Shown here: positions 9,485 through 17,989 of the stretch, one piece after another
Layout: each line of letters begins with the position of its first letter
Position numbering within the stretch: the stretch's first letter is position 1
Source of the DNA: Nonomuraea wenchangensis
GTDB lineage: Bacteria > Actinomycetota > Actinomycetes > Streptosporangiales > Streptosporangiaceae
Direction of reading: 5' to 3'
Length of the DNA stretch: 64,000 bases
NCBI RefSeq assembly: GCF_900111685.1
Contig: NZ_FOHX01000003.1
Coordinates: 62,001 to 126,000, forward strand
Notes under the pieces: model-generated
What the model saw: only the letters and a program-made list of their open reading frames with translations
Database searches by the model: none
Told to the model about the DNA's origin: nothing
Position numbers and translations under genes: made by a program

Positions 9485-9615
9485 TATAGCTGCCGGGAAA
9501 GTTACGTCAACCCTTTGCAGGCGTTACATAGCCGTTACCGATATATCGCCACAGCGTTTCCGCAGGTGACACGGGTGCCCTCCGGAGAAGTCAGACGAAT
9601 TTGCTTCTGGGTTAG

Positions 9616-9629
9616 TACAACCGGTTGCA
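9616..9629. promoter_or_regulatory. LacI-family operator candidate, ABC-transporter side
   Basis: The inverted repeat TACAACCGGTTGCA lies in the 201-bp space between the permease operon and the end of the LacI-type gene. It shares its layout (CAA, four variable bases, TTGCA) with sites at 10608-10621 and 10750-10763. The three together look like one regulator's operators. Confidence 0.65.
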
Positions 9630-9638
9630 GCAGGCACG

Positions 9639-10592
9639 CTATCGTGGCGCTGCGGTCGAGTCCCTGACGACCAGCCGGGTCTCCAGCGACGTCGTGGCGG
9701 CCACCTCCTGGATGAGCAGATCGACCGCCAGCCGGCCGGCGGCGGCCGTCGGCATGGCCACAGTGGTCAGCTTGGGCCGATTGAGCCGTCCTGGAACGAT
9801 ATCGTCGATCCCCACCACGGAGACGTCCCCCGGCACCTCCAGCCCGAGATCGCCGAGCCCCTCGATGAGCCCGATGGCCACGAGGTCGTTGTAGGCGAGC
9901 ACGCCGGTCGCCCCCGACTCGCGCACCCGCTCGGCGGCGCCGAACCCGCCCCGCTCGGTCGGCGGGTTCGGCCCGATCACCACCAGCTCGACGCCGGGCA
10001 CCTGCTCGGCGGCGGTGCGGATCTCGTCGCTCGTCCACGAGCCGGCCGGCCCCGTGACCAGGGCGACACGGCGGTGCCCCAGCCCGGCCAGGTGCTCGAC
10101 CGCGAGCCTCGCGCCGTGGCCGACGTCCATCAGCACGGTGGCCGCGCCGCGCAGCCGCCGGTTGATGACCACGAACGGCACCCGCTCGGCCAGCCGCTCC
10201 AGCACCTTGTTGGAGGAGCGCGGGCTGCACAGCACCACGCCGTCCACCTGCTTGGAGAACGCCTGGATCAGCTCCTCCTCGGCGGCCGGCTCCTCGTCGG
10301 TGTCGGCCACGAACAGGTGGTAGTCGCGCTGCCTGGCGGCCGCGTGCGCCGCCTTGATCAGCGGGGGGAAGAACGGGTTGGCGATGTCGGCCACGATGAG
10401 CCCGAGGTTGTGCGTGCGCCCGGTCGTGAGCGCCCGCGCCGCCCGGTTGGGGCGGTAGCCCAGCTCCTCGGCCACCGTCAGCACCCTGCTACGGGTGGCG
10501 GCGTTGACCATGTGGGGCGCGGAGAACGTCCGCGACACCGTGGACACATGCACGCCGGACGCCCGGGCCACATCACGAATCGTCACTGTCAC
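9639..10592 (-). CDS. LacI/GalR family transcriptional repressor
   Basis: This is a DNA-binding regulator of 317 aa. The N-terminal LacI helix-turn-helix reads IRDVARASGVHVSTVSRTF, and a hinge near TRSRVLTVAEELGYRPN follows. The rest is a periplasmic-binding-protein-like effector domain (LIVADIANPFFP, VLAYNDLVAIGLI). The start is GTG at 10592 or GTG at 10586, just before TIRDVA. A longer frame to 10739 runs through the operator region and is unlikely. The gene sits between the sugar-ABC operon and the catabolic operon, and matching operators lie beside all three units. It probably represses transport, catabolism and itself until a sugar derivative binds. Confidence 0.92.
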   Translation of the reverse strand: MTVTIRDVARASGVHVSTVSRTFSAPHMVNAATRSRVLTVAEELGYRPNRAARALTTGRTHNLGLIVADIANPFFPPLIKAAHAAARQRDYHLFVADTDEEPAAEEELIQAFSKQVDGVVLCSPRSSNKVLERLAERVPFVVINRRLRGAATVLMDVGHGARLAVEHLAGLGHRRVALVTGPAGSWTSDEIRTAAEQVPGVELVVIGPNPPTERGGFGAAERVRESGATGVLAYNDLVAIGLIEGLGDLGLEVPGDVSVVGIDDIVPGRLNRPKLTTVAMPTAAAGRLAVDLLIQEVAATTSLETRLVVRDSTAAPR

Positions 10593-10607
10593 AAATGCCC
10601 ACCCTAA

Positions 10608-10621
10608 CGCAACCGCTTGCA
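10608..10621. promoter_or_regulatory. LacI-family operator candidate near the regulator's own start
   Basis: CGCAACCGCTTGCA has perfect GCAA/TTGC arms and lies 16 bp upstream of the regulator's GTG start. This suggests autoregulation. It matches the sites at 9616-9629 and 10750-10763. Confidence 0.65.
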
Positions 10622-10637
10622 GAACCCATGGGTACGC

Positions 10638-10651
10638 TGAAAGCGCTTGCC
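10638..10651. promoter_or_regulatory. candidate second-type LacI-family operator
   Basis: TGAAAGCGCTTGCC lies in the divergent intergenic space. It resembles the reverse complement of 9471-9484 and shares the GCTTGC half with the site at 10608-10621. This is weaker evidence than for the three CAAC/GTTG sites. Confidence 0.35.
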
Positions 10652-10749
10652 GGTCTACCCCGTACCCGGACCAGCCGGAAACCCCCTGGTAGCACCAGCG
10701 CCACGAAATCCCCTCTTGACGCCCCGGCCCTGGGGACACAAAGGTTTAG

Positions 10750-10763
10750 TGCAACTGTTTGCA
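10750..10763. promoter_or_regulatory. LacI-family operator candidate, catabolic-operon side
   Basis: TGCAACTGTTTGCA is an inverted repeat with TGCAA/TTGCA arms. It lies 21 bp upstream of the epimerase-type gene's GTG and just before its ribosome site, where bound repressor would block transcription. A TTGACG hexamer at 10716-10721 could be the -35 element. Confidence 0.65.
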
Positions 10764-10784
10764 GTCTTGAAGGAGCCCCTCACG

Positions 10785-11675
10785 GTGAGCAGAGTCCTCG
10801 TCACCGGAAGCGCAGGACGCCTCGGCCGCAGTGTGGTCGCCACGCTGGCGGCGGCCGGGCACGAGGTCATCGGCGTCGACAGCGCCCCCGGGACACCGGC
10901 GGAGGCCGCCGCCGTCTTACCGGCCGACCTCACCGACACGGGAGAGGCGTTCGAGGTCGTCGCGCGTTTCCGCCCCGAGTCGGTGATCCACCTGGCGGCC
11001 ATCGCCACGCCGTTCAGCCGGCCCGAGTCGGTGATCTTCAAGGTCAACACGCAGCTCGCGTTCAACGTGTGCGAGGCCTCGGTGACGCTCGGCGTGCGGA
11101 ACGTGGTGATCGCCAGCAGCCCCACGGTGATCGGCTACGGGGCGCCGGGCGGGTGGGCGCCGGCGTACCTGCCGATCGACGAGGAGCACCCGGTGCGGCC
11201 CTGGAACGCGTACAACCTGTCCAAGGTGACCGCCGAGCAGACCATGAAGACGTTCGCCGAGGCCGGCACCACGCACTTCGCCGCCATCAGGCCGTGCTTC
11301 GTCATCGCCCCCGAGGAGTGGGCCGGCGCCCCCACGCAGTCGGGCCACACGCTCACCGAGCGCCTGGACCGGCCCGAGCTGGGCGGGGTGTCGCTGTTCA
11401 ACTACGTGGACGCCCGCGACGCCGCCGAGTTCACCGGCGTGCTCATCGAGGCGCTGCCCGAGCTGCCGAACGGCGAGGTGTTCTTCGTCGGCGCCGCAGA
11501 CGCCCTCGCCAGGGAGCCGCTGGCCGAGCTGCTTCCCCAGGTGGTGCCGGGCACCGAACCGTTCGCGGCGGGGCTCACCGGCGCCTCCCCCGCCTTCTCG
11601 ACCACCAAGGCAGAGCGTCTGCTCGGCTGGCAGGCCAAGCGGAGCTGGCGTACCGAGCTCAAGGAAGAGTCCTGA
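10785..11675 (+). CDS. NAD-dependent epimerase/dehydratase family oxidoreductase
   Basis: This is an extended short-chain dehydrogenase, 296 aa. The NAD motif GSAGRLG is at residues 8-14 and the catalytic pair is Tyr143/Lys147 (YNLSK), with Ser111-Ser112 nearby. The GTG start at 10785 is chosen because GAAGGAG lies nine bases upstream. The family includes UDP-sugar epimerases and uronate dehydrogenases. Next to a KdgD-like enzyme, a uronate or sugar-acid dehydrogenase role is attractive but unproven. It is the first gene of a four-gene plus-strand operon behind a LacI operator. Confidence 0.85.
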   Translation: MSRVLVTGSAGRLGRSVVATLAAAGHEVIGVDSAPGTPAEAAAVLPADLTDTGEAFEVVARFRPESVIHLAAIATPFSRPESVIFKVNTQLAFNVCEASVTLGVRNVVIASSPTVIGYGAPGGWAPAYLPIDEEHPVRPWNAYNLSKVTAEQTMKTFAEAGTTHFAAIRPCFVIAPEEWAGAPTQSGHTLTERLDRPELGGVSLFNYVDARDAAEFTGVLIEALPELPNGEVFFVGAADALAREPLAELLPQVVPGTEPFAAGLTGASPAFSTTKAERLLGWQAKRSWRTELKEES

Positions 11676-12547
11676 TGAATCTCAGCGGTGTGCTGTTCTT
11701 CCCCGTCACCCCCTTCGACGCCGAGGGCAGGCTCGCCGAGGAGGCGCTGGCCGAGCACATCGGGCGCGGCCTGGAGCACGGGCCGGGCGGCGTGTTCGCC
11801 GCCTGCGGCACCGGCGAGTTCTCCGCGCTCTCCGAGGCCGAGCACGAGCGCGTGATCCGGGTGGCGGCCGACGTGGTGGGCGGGCGGGTGCCGCTGTTCG
11901 CGGGCGCGGGCGGGCCGCTCGGCGCGGCGCTCAGCCAGGCGCGGGCCGCGCGGGAGGCAGGGGCCGACGGGCTGCTGCTCATGCCGCCTTACCTGGCGCA
12001 GGGGCCGGGGCACGGCTTCCGCGCGTACGTGGAGGCGGTCGCCGCCGAGCTGCCGGTCATCGTCTACCAGCGCGGCTCGGTGGTGCTGGAGCCGGAGGCC
12101 GTGGTCGAGCTGGCCGGCGTCCCCGGCGTGATCGGGCTCAAGGACGGGCTCGGCGACATCGACCGCATGCAGCGGACCGTGCTCGCGGTGCGCGAGACGC
12201 ACCCGGACTTCCTGTTCTTCAACGGGCTGCCGACGGCGGAGCTGACCATGCCCGCCTACCGGGGCATCGGCGTGGAGCTCTACTCCAGCGCGGTGTTCGC
12301 GTTCGCGCCGGAGATCGCGAAGGCTTACCTGAACGGCGACGAGCGGCTGCTCACCGAGTTCTACGCCCCCCTCGTACGGCTGCGCGGCAAGGTCCCCGGC
12401 TACGCCGTCGCCCTGGTCAAGGCCGGCGTACGGCTGCGCGGCCTGGACGCGGGCCCGGTCCGCCCGCCGCTCGTGGACGTGACCGACGAGCACCTGGCGG
12501 AGCTGGAGGCGCTGATCAAGACCGGCCTGGAGCTGGCGGCGTCATGA
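11675..12547 (+). CDS. dihydrodipicolinate-synthase-superfamily enzyme, 5-dehydro-4-deoxyglucarate dehydratase (KdgD)-like
   Basis: This is a class I aldolase-fold enzyme of 290 aa. The Schiff-base Lys is Lys156 (GLKDGLGD) and the catalytic Tyr is Tyr131 (VIVYQRG). The FFPVTPFDAEG start and the FAACGTGEFSALS motif match 5-dehydro-4-deoxyglucarate dehydratases, which make 2-oxoglutarate semialdehyde from a glucarate or galactarate intermediate. Other members of the superfamily act on related 2-keto-3-deoxy sugars, so the exact reaction is inferred. The ATG overlaps the previous stop by one base (TGATG), and its end overlaps the next gene by four. Confidence 0.78.
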   Translation: MNLSGVLFFPVTPFDAEGRLAEEALAEHIGRGLEHGPGGVFAACGTGEFSALSEAEHERVIRVAADVVGGRVPLFAGAGGPLGAALSQARAAREAGADGLLLMPPYLAQGPGHGFRAYVEAVAAELPVIVYQRGSVVLEPEAVVELAGVPGVIGLKDGLGDIDRMQRTVLAVRETHPDFLFFNGLPTAELTMPAYRGIGVELYSSAVFAFAPEIAKAYLNGDERLLTEFYAPLVRLRGKVPGYAVALVKAGVRLRGLDAGPVRPPLVDVTDEHLAELEALIKTGLELAAS

Positions 12548-13596
12548 CGGTCGCCGACCTGCGCACCGAGCTGCGCACCGCCCCGCTCCCCCGCCCGTGG
12601 GGCGCGGACGTGCCGGCCAACCACGTCATCGTCACCCACGTCACGCTCAAGGACGGCCGCACCGGCACCGGGTTCGCGTGGACGCCGCAGATCGGCGCGC
12701 ACGCCGTACGGGCACTGCTCGACCACGACCTGCGCGAGGCGCTGATCGGCCAGCCCCCGCACCCGGAGGTGGTGTGGGACCGGCTCTGGCGGCACACCCG
12801 CGAGGCCGGCCCCGGCGGGATCACCACGATCGCGCTGGCCGGGATCGACCTCGCCCTGTGGGACCTGCGCTGCGGCGAGGCCGCCCTGCCCGACGTGCTC
12901 GGCCGGCGGCGCGACGAGGTCCCGGTCTACGGCAGCGGCGTCAACCTGCACTACTCGCTGGAGGAGCTGGTCGAGCAGGCCCGCCGCTGGACGGCCGCCG
13001 GCCTCCGTGGCGTCAAGATCAAGGTGGGCCGTCCCGACCTGGCCGAGGACGTCGCCAGGGTCGCCGCCGTCCGCGAGGTCATCGGCCCCGACCGGCTGCT
13101 GATGATCGACGCCAACCAGCGCTGGGACCTGCACCGCGCCCGGCGGGCCATCGCCGCGCTGCGCGAGTTCGGCCTGCACTGGATCGAGGAGCCGCTGCCC
13201 GCCGACGACGTGGCCGCGCACGTGGAGCTGCGCCGCTCCATCGACGTGCCGATCGCCGTCGGCGAGAACGTCTACACCACCTACGGCTTCCGCGACCTGC
13301 TGGCCGCCGGGGCCTGCGACGTGGTGCAGCCGAACGTGGTCAGGGTCGGCGGCATCACGCCGTTCCTGCGCATCGCCGAGCTGGCGAGGACGTACGACGT
13401 GCCGGTCTACCCGCACCTGCTGAGCGAGCTGTCCGGGCAGCTCGCGCTGGCCCTGCCGCTGCCGGCCATGGCCGAGGACGTGGAGGACGCCTCCTTCGCG
13501 GCGCTCGGGCTGCTGCGGGAGCCGTACCCGGTGGAGGTGTCCGGAGGGATGCTGCGCGCGGGCGGGCACGCGGGACTCGGACTGAGGTGGTCGTGA
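12544..13596 (+). CDS. mandelate racemase/muconate-lactonizing (enolase) superfamily sugar-acid dehydratase
   Basis: This is an enolase-superfamily enzyme, 350 aa. The base motif is VKIKVG (Lys158, Lys160). The Mg ligands are Asp189 (MIDAN), Glu215 (IEEP) and Glu241 (VGEN), and the second base is probably His291 (YPHLLSE). All key residues are present, so it should be active. Members of this group mostly dehydrate aldonates or aldarates. Its place after a KdgD-like gene (4-bp ATGA overlap) fits the dehydratase step that feeds that enzyme. The substrate is not readable from sequence. Confidence 0.87.
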   Translation: MTVADLRTELRTAPLPRPWGADVPANHVIVTHVTLKDGRTGTGFAWTPQIGAHAVRALLDHDLREALIGQPPHPEVVWDRLWRHTREAGPGGITTIALAGIDLALWDLRCGEAALPDVLGRRRDEVPVYGSGVNLHYSLEELVEQARRWTAAGLRGVKIKVGRPDLAEDVARVAAVREVIGPDRLLMIDANQRWDLHRARRAIAALREFGLHWIEEPLPADDVAAHVELRRSIDVPIAVGENVYTTYGFRDLLAAGACDVVQPNVVRVGGITPFLRIAELARTYDVPVYPHLLSELSGQLALALPLPAMAEDVEDASFAALGLLREPYPVEVSGGMLRAGGHAGLGLRWS

Positions 13597-15509
13597 TGGA
13601 GAAGGTCGTTCTGGTCGGGGCCAACGGGCACGGCCGGCACCACCTGGGCAACCTGCGCGGGCTGGCCGCCCAGGGGCTGGTCGAGCTGGTCGGGATCTGC
13701 GACGTGCGGCCGGTCGAGGTCGACTTCGGCACGCCGCTGCAGTCGCCCGACCTGGGCGAGCTGATCGAGAAGACCGGCGCGGAGTTCACCGTCATCTGCA
13801 CGCCGATCCACACGCACGCCGACCTCGCGGTGACCGCGCTGCGCGCCGGCTCCCACGTGCTGCTGGAGAAGCCCCCGGCGCCCAGCCCGGACGAGCACCG
13901 GCGGATCGCGGCGGCGGTCGAGGAGACCGGGCGGGCGCTCCAGGTCGGCTTCCAGTCGCTCGGCTCGGCGGCCGTCCCCGCGCTGCGCGAGCTGATCGCG
14001 GGCGGCGCACTCGGCGAGGTGCGCGGCATCGGCGGCGCGGGCGCCTGGGAACGGCCGGCGGCGTACTTCACCCGCTCGGCCTGGGCCGGCAAGCGCCGGC
14101 TGAACGGCGTGGACGTCGTGGACGGCGCGCTCACCAACCCGTTCGCGCACGCCGTCGCGACCGCGCTGGCGCTCACCGGCAGCGGCGTCGCCGGCATCGA
14201 GACCGAGCTCTACCACGCCAACCCGATCGAGTCGGACGACACCTCCTGTGTACGGATCCGGCTCGACGACGGGCTGACGATCACGATCGCGGTGTCGCTG
14301 TGCGCGGCCGAGCGGCACGAGCCGTACCTCGTCGTGCACGGCGACCGGGGCCGCGCCACGCTCGTCTACACCCAGGACCAGCTCAAGGTCGAGCACGCCG
14401 ACGGCTCGGTCACCACCACCGTCTACGAGCGCACCGGCCTGCTGGAGAACCTGATCGACCACGTCAGGACGGGCGCGGAGCTGCTGGTGCCGCTGGCCCG
14501 CACCGAGGCGTTCACCCAGGTCCTGGACGCCGTGCGGCGCGCCCCCGAGCCGCTGCCGATCGCCGAGCGGCACCAGGTGGCCGAGCGGGACGCGGCGGGC
14601 GAGGTGGTCCGCAGGCTGCTGCCCGGCATCGCCGAGCTGACCGCCCGCAGCGCGGACGAGCTGGCGCTCTACTCCGAGCTGGACGCGCCGTGGTCGCGGG
14701 TGAACCTGCTGGTCGGCGGCGCGGAGGTGGCCGCGTACGAGATCCGGCCCGACCTGCCCGCCACCGACTCGCCCCGGCCCTACCTGCACCGGGTGCGCAC
14801 GCTGGGCGGCGTCGAGGTCACCGAGGTACGGCCCGAGGACCACGTGCACCACCTGGGCGCGGGCGTGGCGATCTCCGACCTCGGCGGGGTGAACTTCTGG
14901 GGCGGGCGCACGTACGTCAAGGACCAGGGGCCGACCTGGCTCGACGACCACGGCACGCAGTGGCACCGGGCCTTCACCCGGCTCGCCGACGACGGCTTCA
15001 CCGAGGAGCTGGAGTGGGCGGGCCCGGACGGGCGGGTCGTGGCGCGCGAGGAGCGCGTCGTCACCGCCCGGCCGCTGGGGGACGGCGCCTGGGCGCTGGA
15101 CTTCGCGTTCACGCTGACGAACCTCACCGGGGCGCCCGTCGAGGTCAACAGCTCGGCCAGCAAGGGGCGCGCGGGGGCGGGGTACGGCGGCTTCTTCTGG
15201 CGCGCGCCCGGCACGTCCACGGACCGGGCGACGCTCCCCGGCGGCGAGGAGGCCGTGCACGGGAGCCGCGACCGGTGGGTGGCGCTGTCCGGCACCGACC
15301 CGGACGGGCGGGACTGGACGCTGGTGTTCGTCCAGGACGACGGGGACGCCTGGTTCGTCCGCAACACGGAGTATCCGGGGGTGGGGCAGGCGCTGGCCTG
15401 GGACCGGCCGCTGGTCGTCGGGGAACGGCTGGCCCGCCGGGTCGTCACGATCGTCGCCGACGGCCGCCTGACCACCGACCAGGCCGCCGCCCTCGCCGCC
15501 CAGGTCTGA
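13596..15509 (+). CDS. Gfo/Idh/MocA oxidoreductase fused to a DUF6807 (PmoA-like) domain
   Basis: This 637-aa protein has two parts. Residues 1-350 are a Gfo/Idh/MocA oxidoreductase (VVLVGANGHGRHHLGNL at the start, EKP near residues 91-93, and HANPIESDDTSCVRI in the substrate domain). Residues about 355-637 match the DUF6807/PmoA family: HRVRTLGGVEVTEVRPEDHV, HHLGAGVAISDLGGVNFWGG and a C-terminal GGFFWRAPGTSTDR. The DUF6807 domain has no settled biochemical role. The start overlaps the previous stop by one base. As last gene of the LacI-controlled operon, it probably acts on the same carbohydrate as its neighbours. A longer frame from 12597 is a shadow. Confidence 0.85.
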   Translation: MEKVVLVGANGHGRHHLGNLRGLAAQGLVELVGICDVRPVEVDFGTPLQSPDLGELIEKTGAEFTVICTPIHTHADLAVTALRAGSHVLLEKPPAPSPDEHRRIAAAVEETGRALQVGFQSLGSAAVPALRELIAGGALGEVRGIGGAGAWERPAAYFTRSAWAGKRRLNGVDVVDGALTNPFAHAVATALALTGSGVAGIETELYHANPIESDDTSCVRIRLDDGLTITIAVSLCAAERHEPYLVVHGDRGRATLVYTQDQLKVEHADGSVTTTVYERTGLLENLIDHVRTGAELLVPLARTEAFTQVLDAVRRAPEPLPIAERHQVAERDAAGEVVRRLLPGIAELTARSADELALYSELDAPWSRVNLLVGGAEVAAYEIRPDLPATDSPRPYLHRVRTLGGVEVTEVRPEDHVHHLGAGVAISDLGGVNFWGGRTYVKDQGPTWLDDHGTQWHRAFTRLADDGFTEELEWAGPDGRVVAREERVVTARPLGDGAWALDFAFTLTNLTGAPVEVNSSASKGRAGAGYGGFFWRAPGTSTDRATLPGGEEAVHGSRDRWVALSGTDPDGRDWTLVFVQDDGDAWFVRNTEYPGVGQALAWDRPLVVGERLARRVVTIVADGRLTTDQAAALAAQV

Positions 15510-15551
15510 CCCGGGACCCCGGTCCCCTGCTACCCGCCGCCCTTCGCCCCC

Positions 15552-16271
15552 CTACCCACCGTCCCCCCGCTGCTCGCCTGCTGCGGGGTCGGCGGGTGCG
15601 GGGCGGTGGGCAGGCTCCGACCGATCGGGGTGGCGGGGGCCGGTGGCCTCGTGGCGGAGGAGGCGGAGGGCGCCGCGGGAGAGGGCCGTCAGGATGTCGG
15701 CGCACTCGTCCAGGTCGGGGTAGCGCCCCTCCAGGTGGCCGATGGCGAGGGCGTTGGTGGCGGCGTTGATGCCCTCGGCGATCATCTCCAGCCGCCGCCG
15801 GTCCCGCTCGTCGTCGGCGGTGTAGCCGAGCGCGGCCAGGTCGGCGGCGTGGTGGTCGCGGTAGGCCGCCGCCGTCCGTACGGCGAAGTCGCGCAGCGCG
15901 GACGACGGGTCGTGCCGCGCCCGTAGCTGGATGCGCAGCAGCTCAGGATGCCGGCAGCTGGCCTCCAGGGGGATGCGGAAGGTGTCGCGGTGCCGGTCGA
16001 GGTCGCCGGGCTCCTCGCGGGCCTTGCGCCGGGCCTCGCGCATCGCGCCGCGCAGCCGTTCGCCGCCTTCCTCGGCCAGCACCCGCAGCAGGTCCTGCAT
16101 GTCCTTGAAGTGCACGTAGAAGCTGGACTGGGCGATCCCGGCCGCCTTGGCCACCTTGACGGTGCTCAGTCCGGCCTCGCCCTCCTGGTCGAGGATCGCG
16201 AGCGCGGCCCGGATCAGCCGCCGCCGGGTCTGATCCTTCGCCTCGCTCCTGCTGAGCGGCGGTGTCGTCAT
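15552..16271 (-). CDS. TetR family transcriptional regulator
   Basis: This is a repressor-type regulator, 239 aa. The N-terminal helix-turn-helix is STVKVAKAAGIAQSSFYVHFKD (residues about 38-59), and an all-helical ligand domain follows. The last 30 residues are low-complexity His/Pro/Ala. The ATG at 16271 is preferred: an upstream frame would run through the palindrome at 16301-16326, which is surely its operator. It is divergent from the peptide-type ABC operon and acyl-CoA dehydrogenase, which it probably controls together with itself. The ligand may be an acyl-CoA or the transported compound. Confidence 0.88.
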   Translation of the reverse strand: MTTPPLSRSEAKDQTRRRLIRAALAILDQEGEAGLSTVKVAKAAGIAQSSFYVHFKDMQDLLRVLAEEGGERLRGAMREARRKAREEPGDLDRHRDTFRIPLEASCRHPELLRIQLRARHDPSSALRDFAVRTAAAYRDHHAADLAALGYTADDERDRRRLEMIAEGINAATNALAIGHLEGRYPDLDECADILTALSRGALRLLRHEATGPRHPDRSEPAHRPAPADPAAGEQRGDGG

Positions 16272-16300
16272 CACGCGGTCCTCTAGGGTCTTGTGCGATT

Positions 16301-16326
16301 TTTCACCGATAGTACTATCGGTGAAA
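16301..16326. promoter_or_regulatory. perfect 26-bp palindrome, TetR operator in a divergent promoter
   Basis: The half-site TTTCACCGATAGT is followed directly by its exact reverse complement, with no mismatch over 26 bp. It lies 29 bp upstream of the TetR gene and 34 bp upstream of the ABC binding-protein gene. Size, symmetry and position are those of a TetR-family operator serving both divergent promoters. Confidence 0.88.
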
Positions 16327-16360
16327 TTGCTCTCGGGGGACGATCCGGGAGGAGGCGTGA

Positions 16361-17989
16361 ATGAAACGCTGGAGAACGCCGGCCACGCTGTTACTGGCCA
16401 CGGCCGTGCTGCTGGCCTGCAGCGGCCAACGCCCGGTCGCCGGCCCGCCGGGCGGGGGCCCGTCGGCCGCGTCATCGGGGCCCGCGCAGGGCGGCCGGCT
16501 GGTGTACGGGCTGAGCGCCGACGCCAACGGGTTCAACCCGGTGACCGACCAGTTCGCGGCGCAGAGCTACAGCATGGTCACCACGATCATCGAGCCGCTG
16601 GTGGCGGTGGCCGCCGACGGGAGCTGGAAGCCCTACCTGGCGGAGTCGGTCACCCCCAACGACAAGTACGACGAATGGACGATCAAGGTCAGGTCCGGCA
16701 TCGCGTTCACCGACGGGATCCGGCTGACCGGTGACATCGTCAAGGCCAACCTGGAGGCGCAGAAGGCGTCGCCGCTGACCGCGGCGGTGTTCGTGCCCAT
16801 CAAGTCGTTCGAGCTGGCCGACCCGATGACGGTCAAGGTCAAGCTGTCGCAGCCGTGGGTGGCCTTCCCCTACTACCTCGCCGCCCAGAACGGCATGATC
16901 GTGCCGCCCGCCTCCCTCGCCGACCCGAGGACCGCCAGCCTCAAACCGGTCGGCACCGGGCCGTTCATCTTCAAGGAGTACGTGCCGGACAACCGCATGG
17001 TCGTCGTCAAGAACCCGCACTACTGGCGGAACGGACTCCCCTACCTGGACGAGATCGAGTTCCGCATCCTGCCCGACAGCCAGACCCGCGCGCAGACCCT
17101 GGAGGCCGGCGGCATCGACGCCATCGGCACCTCCCGCGACGAGGACCTGACCAAGTTCGGCGCCATGAAGGACGCCTACAGCGTGCACCGGGCCGAGGGC
17201 ATGGCCGTCGCCGAGTACTTCTTCCTGCTCAACACCGCCGTCGCGCCGCTCGACGACGTACGCGTGCGCCGGGCACTCGCCCACGCCACCGACCGCAGGA
17301 CGGTGATCTCGACCCTGCGCGGCGGGCTGACCGAGCCGGCCGACGGGCCGTGGTCGAAGGACTCCCCCTGGTACGCCGCCGGCGGCTACCCCGACTACGA
17401 CCTCGCCAAGGCCACCGCCCTCGTCAAGGAGGTCGAGGCGGAGAAGGGCCCGATCCGCTTCGAGCTGATCTCCACTCCCGACCCGAACACCATGCAGGGC
17501 GTCGAGCTGGCCCAGGACATGTGGCGCAAGGCCGGCATCGAGGTGTCGATCAAGCAGGCCGACCAGGCCGACCTGATCAACCGTGCGATCACCGGCGGCT
17601 TCCAGGCCACGGTGTGGACGCAGTTCTCCGCCCAGGACCCCGACGGCGAGTACATCTGGATGCACCAGGGTTACGCCAAGCCGGTCGGCTCGATCTCGCT
17701 CAACATGACCAGGCTCAAGGACGACCGGCTCAGCAAGGCCCTCGACGTCGGCCGGATCAGCCCGGACGAGGCCACCCGCAAGCAGGCGTACGCCACCGTG
17801 CAGGAGCGCCTGCGCGAGCTCGTCCCGTACGTGTTCGTCGACCACCTCAACACCGGGGCGATCATCGCCCGGTCGCGCGTGCAGGGCATCGGCGAGCACA
17901 CGCTGCCGGACGGCGAGAAGGGGCTGCCGCTGACCGGCTCGCCCATCCCCTACCACCCGTTCACGCAGATCTGGGTCACCCAGCGGTGA
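16361..17989 (+). CDS. ABC transporter substrate-binding lipoprotein, peptide/nickel family (SBP_bac_5)
   Basis: This is an extracellular binding protein of family 5, 542 aa. It has a lipoprotein signal with lipobox LLAC (Cys20) and then a Gly/Pro/Ser-rich linker. Family hallmarks are GGRLVYGLSADANGFNPV near the mature start, VGTGPFIFKEYVPDNRMVV, and NPHYWRNGLPYLDEIEFRI. The ATG has a strong GGGAGGAGG ribosome site. It is the first gene of a five-gene operon. Family 5 proteins bind oligopeptides, nickel or other small ligands, so the cargo is open. Confidence 0.92.
   Translation: MKRWRTPATLLLATAVLLACSGQRPVAGPPGGGPSAASSGPAQGGRLVYGLSADANGFNPVTDQFAAQSYSMVTTIIEPLVAVAADGSWKPYLAESVTPNDKYDEWTIKVRSGIAFTDGIRLTGDIVKANLEAQKASPLTAAVFVPIKSFELADPMTVKVKLSQPWVAFPYYLAAQNGMIVPPASLADPRTASLKPVGTGPFIFKEYVPDNRMVVVKNPHYWRNGLPYLDEIEFRILPDSQTRAQTLEAGGIDAIGTSRDEDLTKFGAMKDAYSVHRAEGMAVAEYFFLLNTAVAPLDDVRVRRALAHATDRRTVISTLRGGLTEPADGPWSKDSPWYAAGGYPDYDLAKATALVKEVEAEKGPIRFELISTPDPNTMQGVELAQDMWRKAGIEVSIKQADQADLINRAITGGFQATVWTQFSAQDPDGEYIWMHQGYAKPVGSISLNMTRLKDDRLSKALDVGRISPDEATRKQAYATVQERLRELVPYVFVDHLNTGAIIARSRVQGIGEHTLPDGEKGLPLTGSPIPYHPFTQIWVTQR

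Noticed and set aside
15513..15526. GGGACCCCGGTCCC, which resembles a DosR box
   Set aside because: It lies between the ends of two convergent genes and has CCCG instead of the A/T-containing centre of the two boxes upstream of narG and narK. It is more likely chance or a small hairpin.
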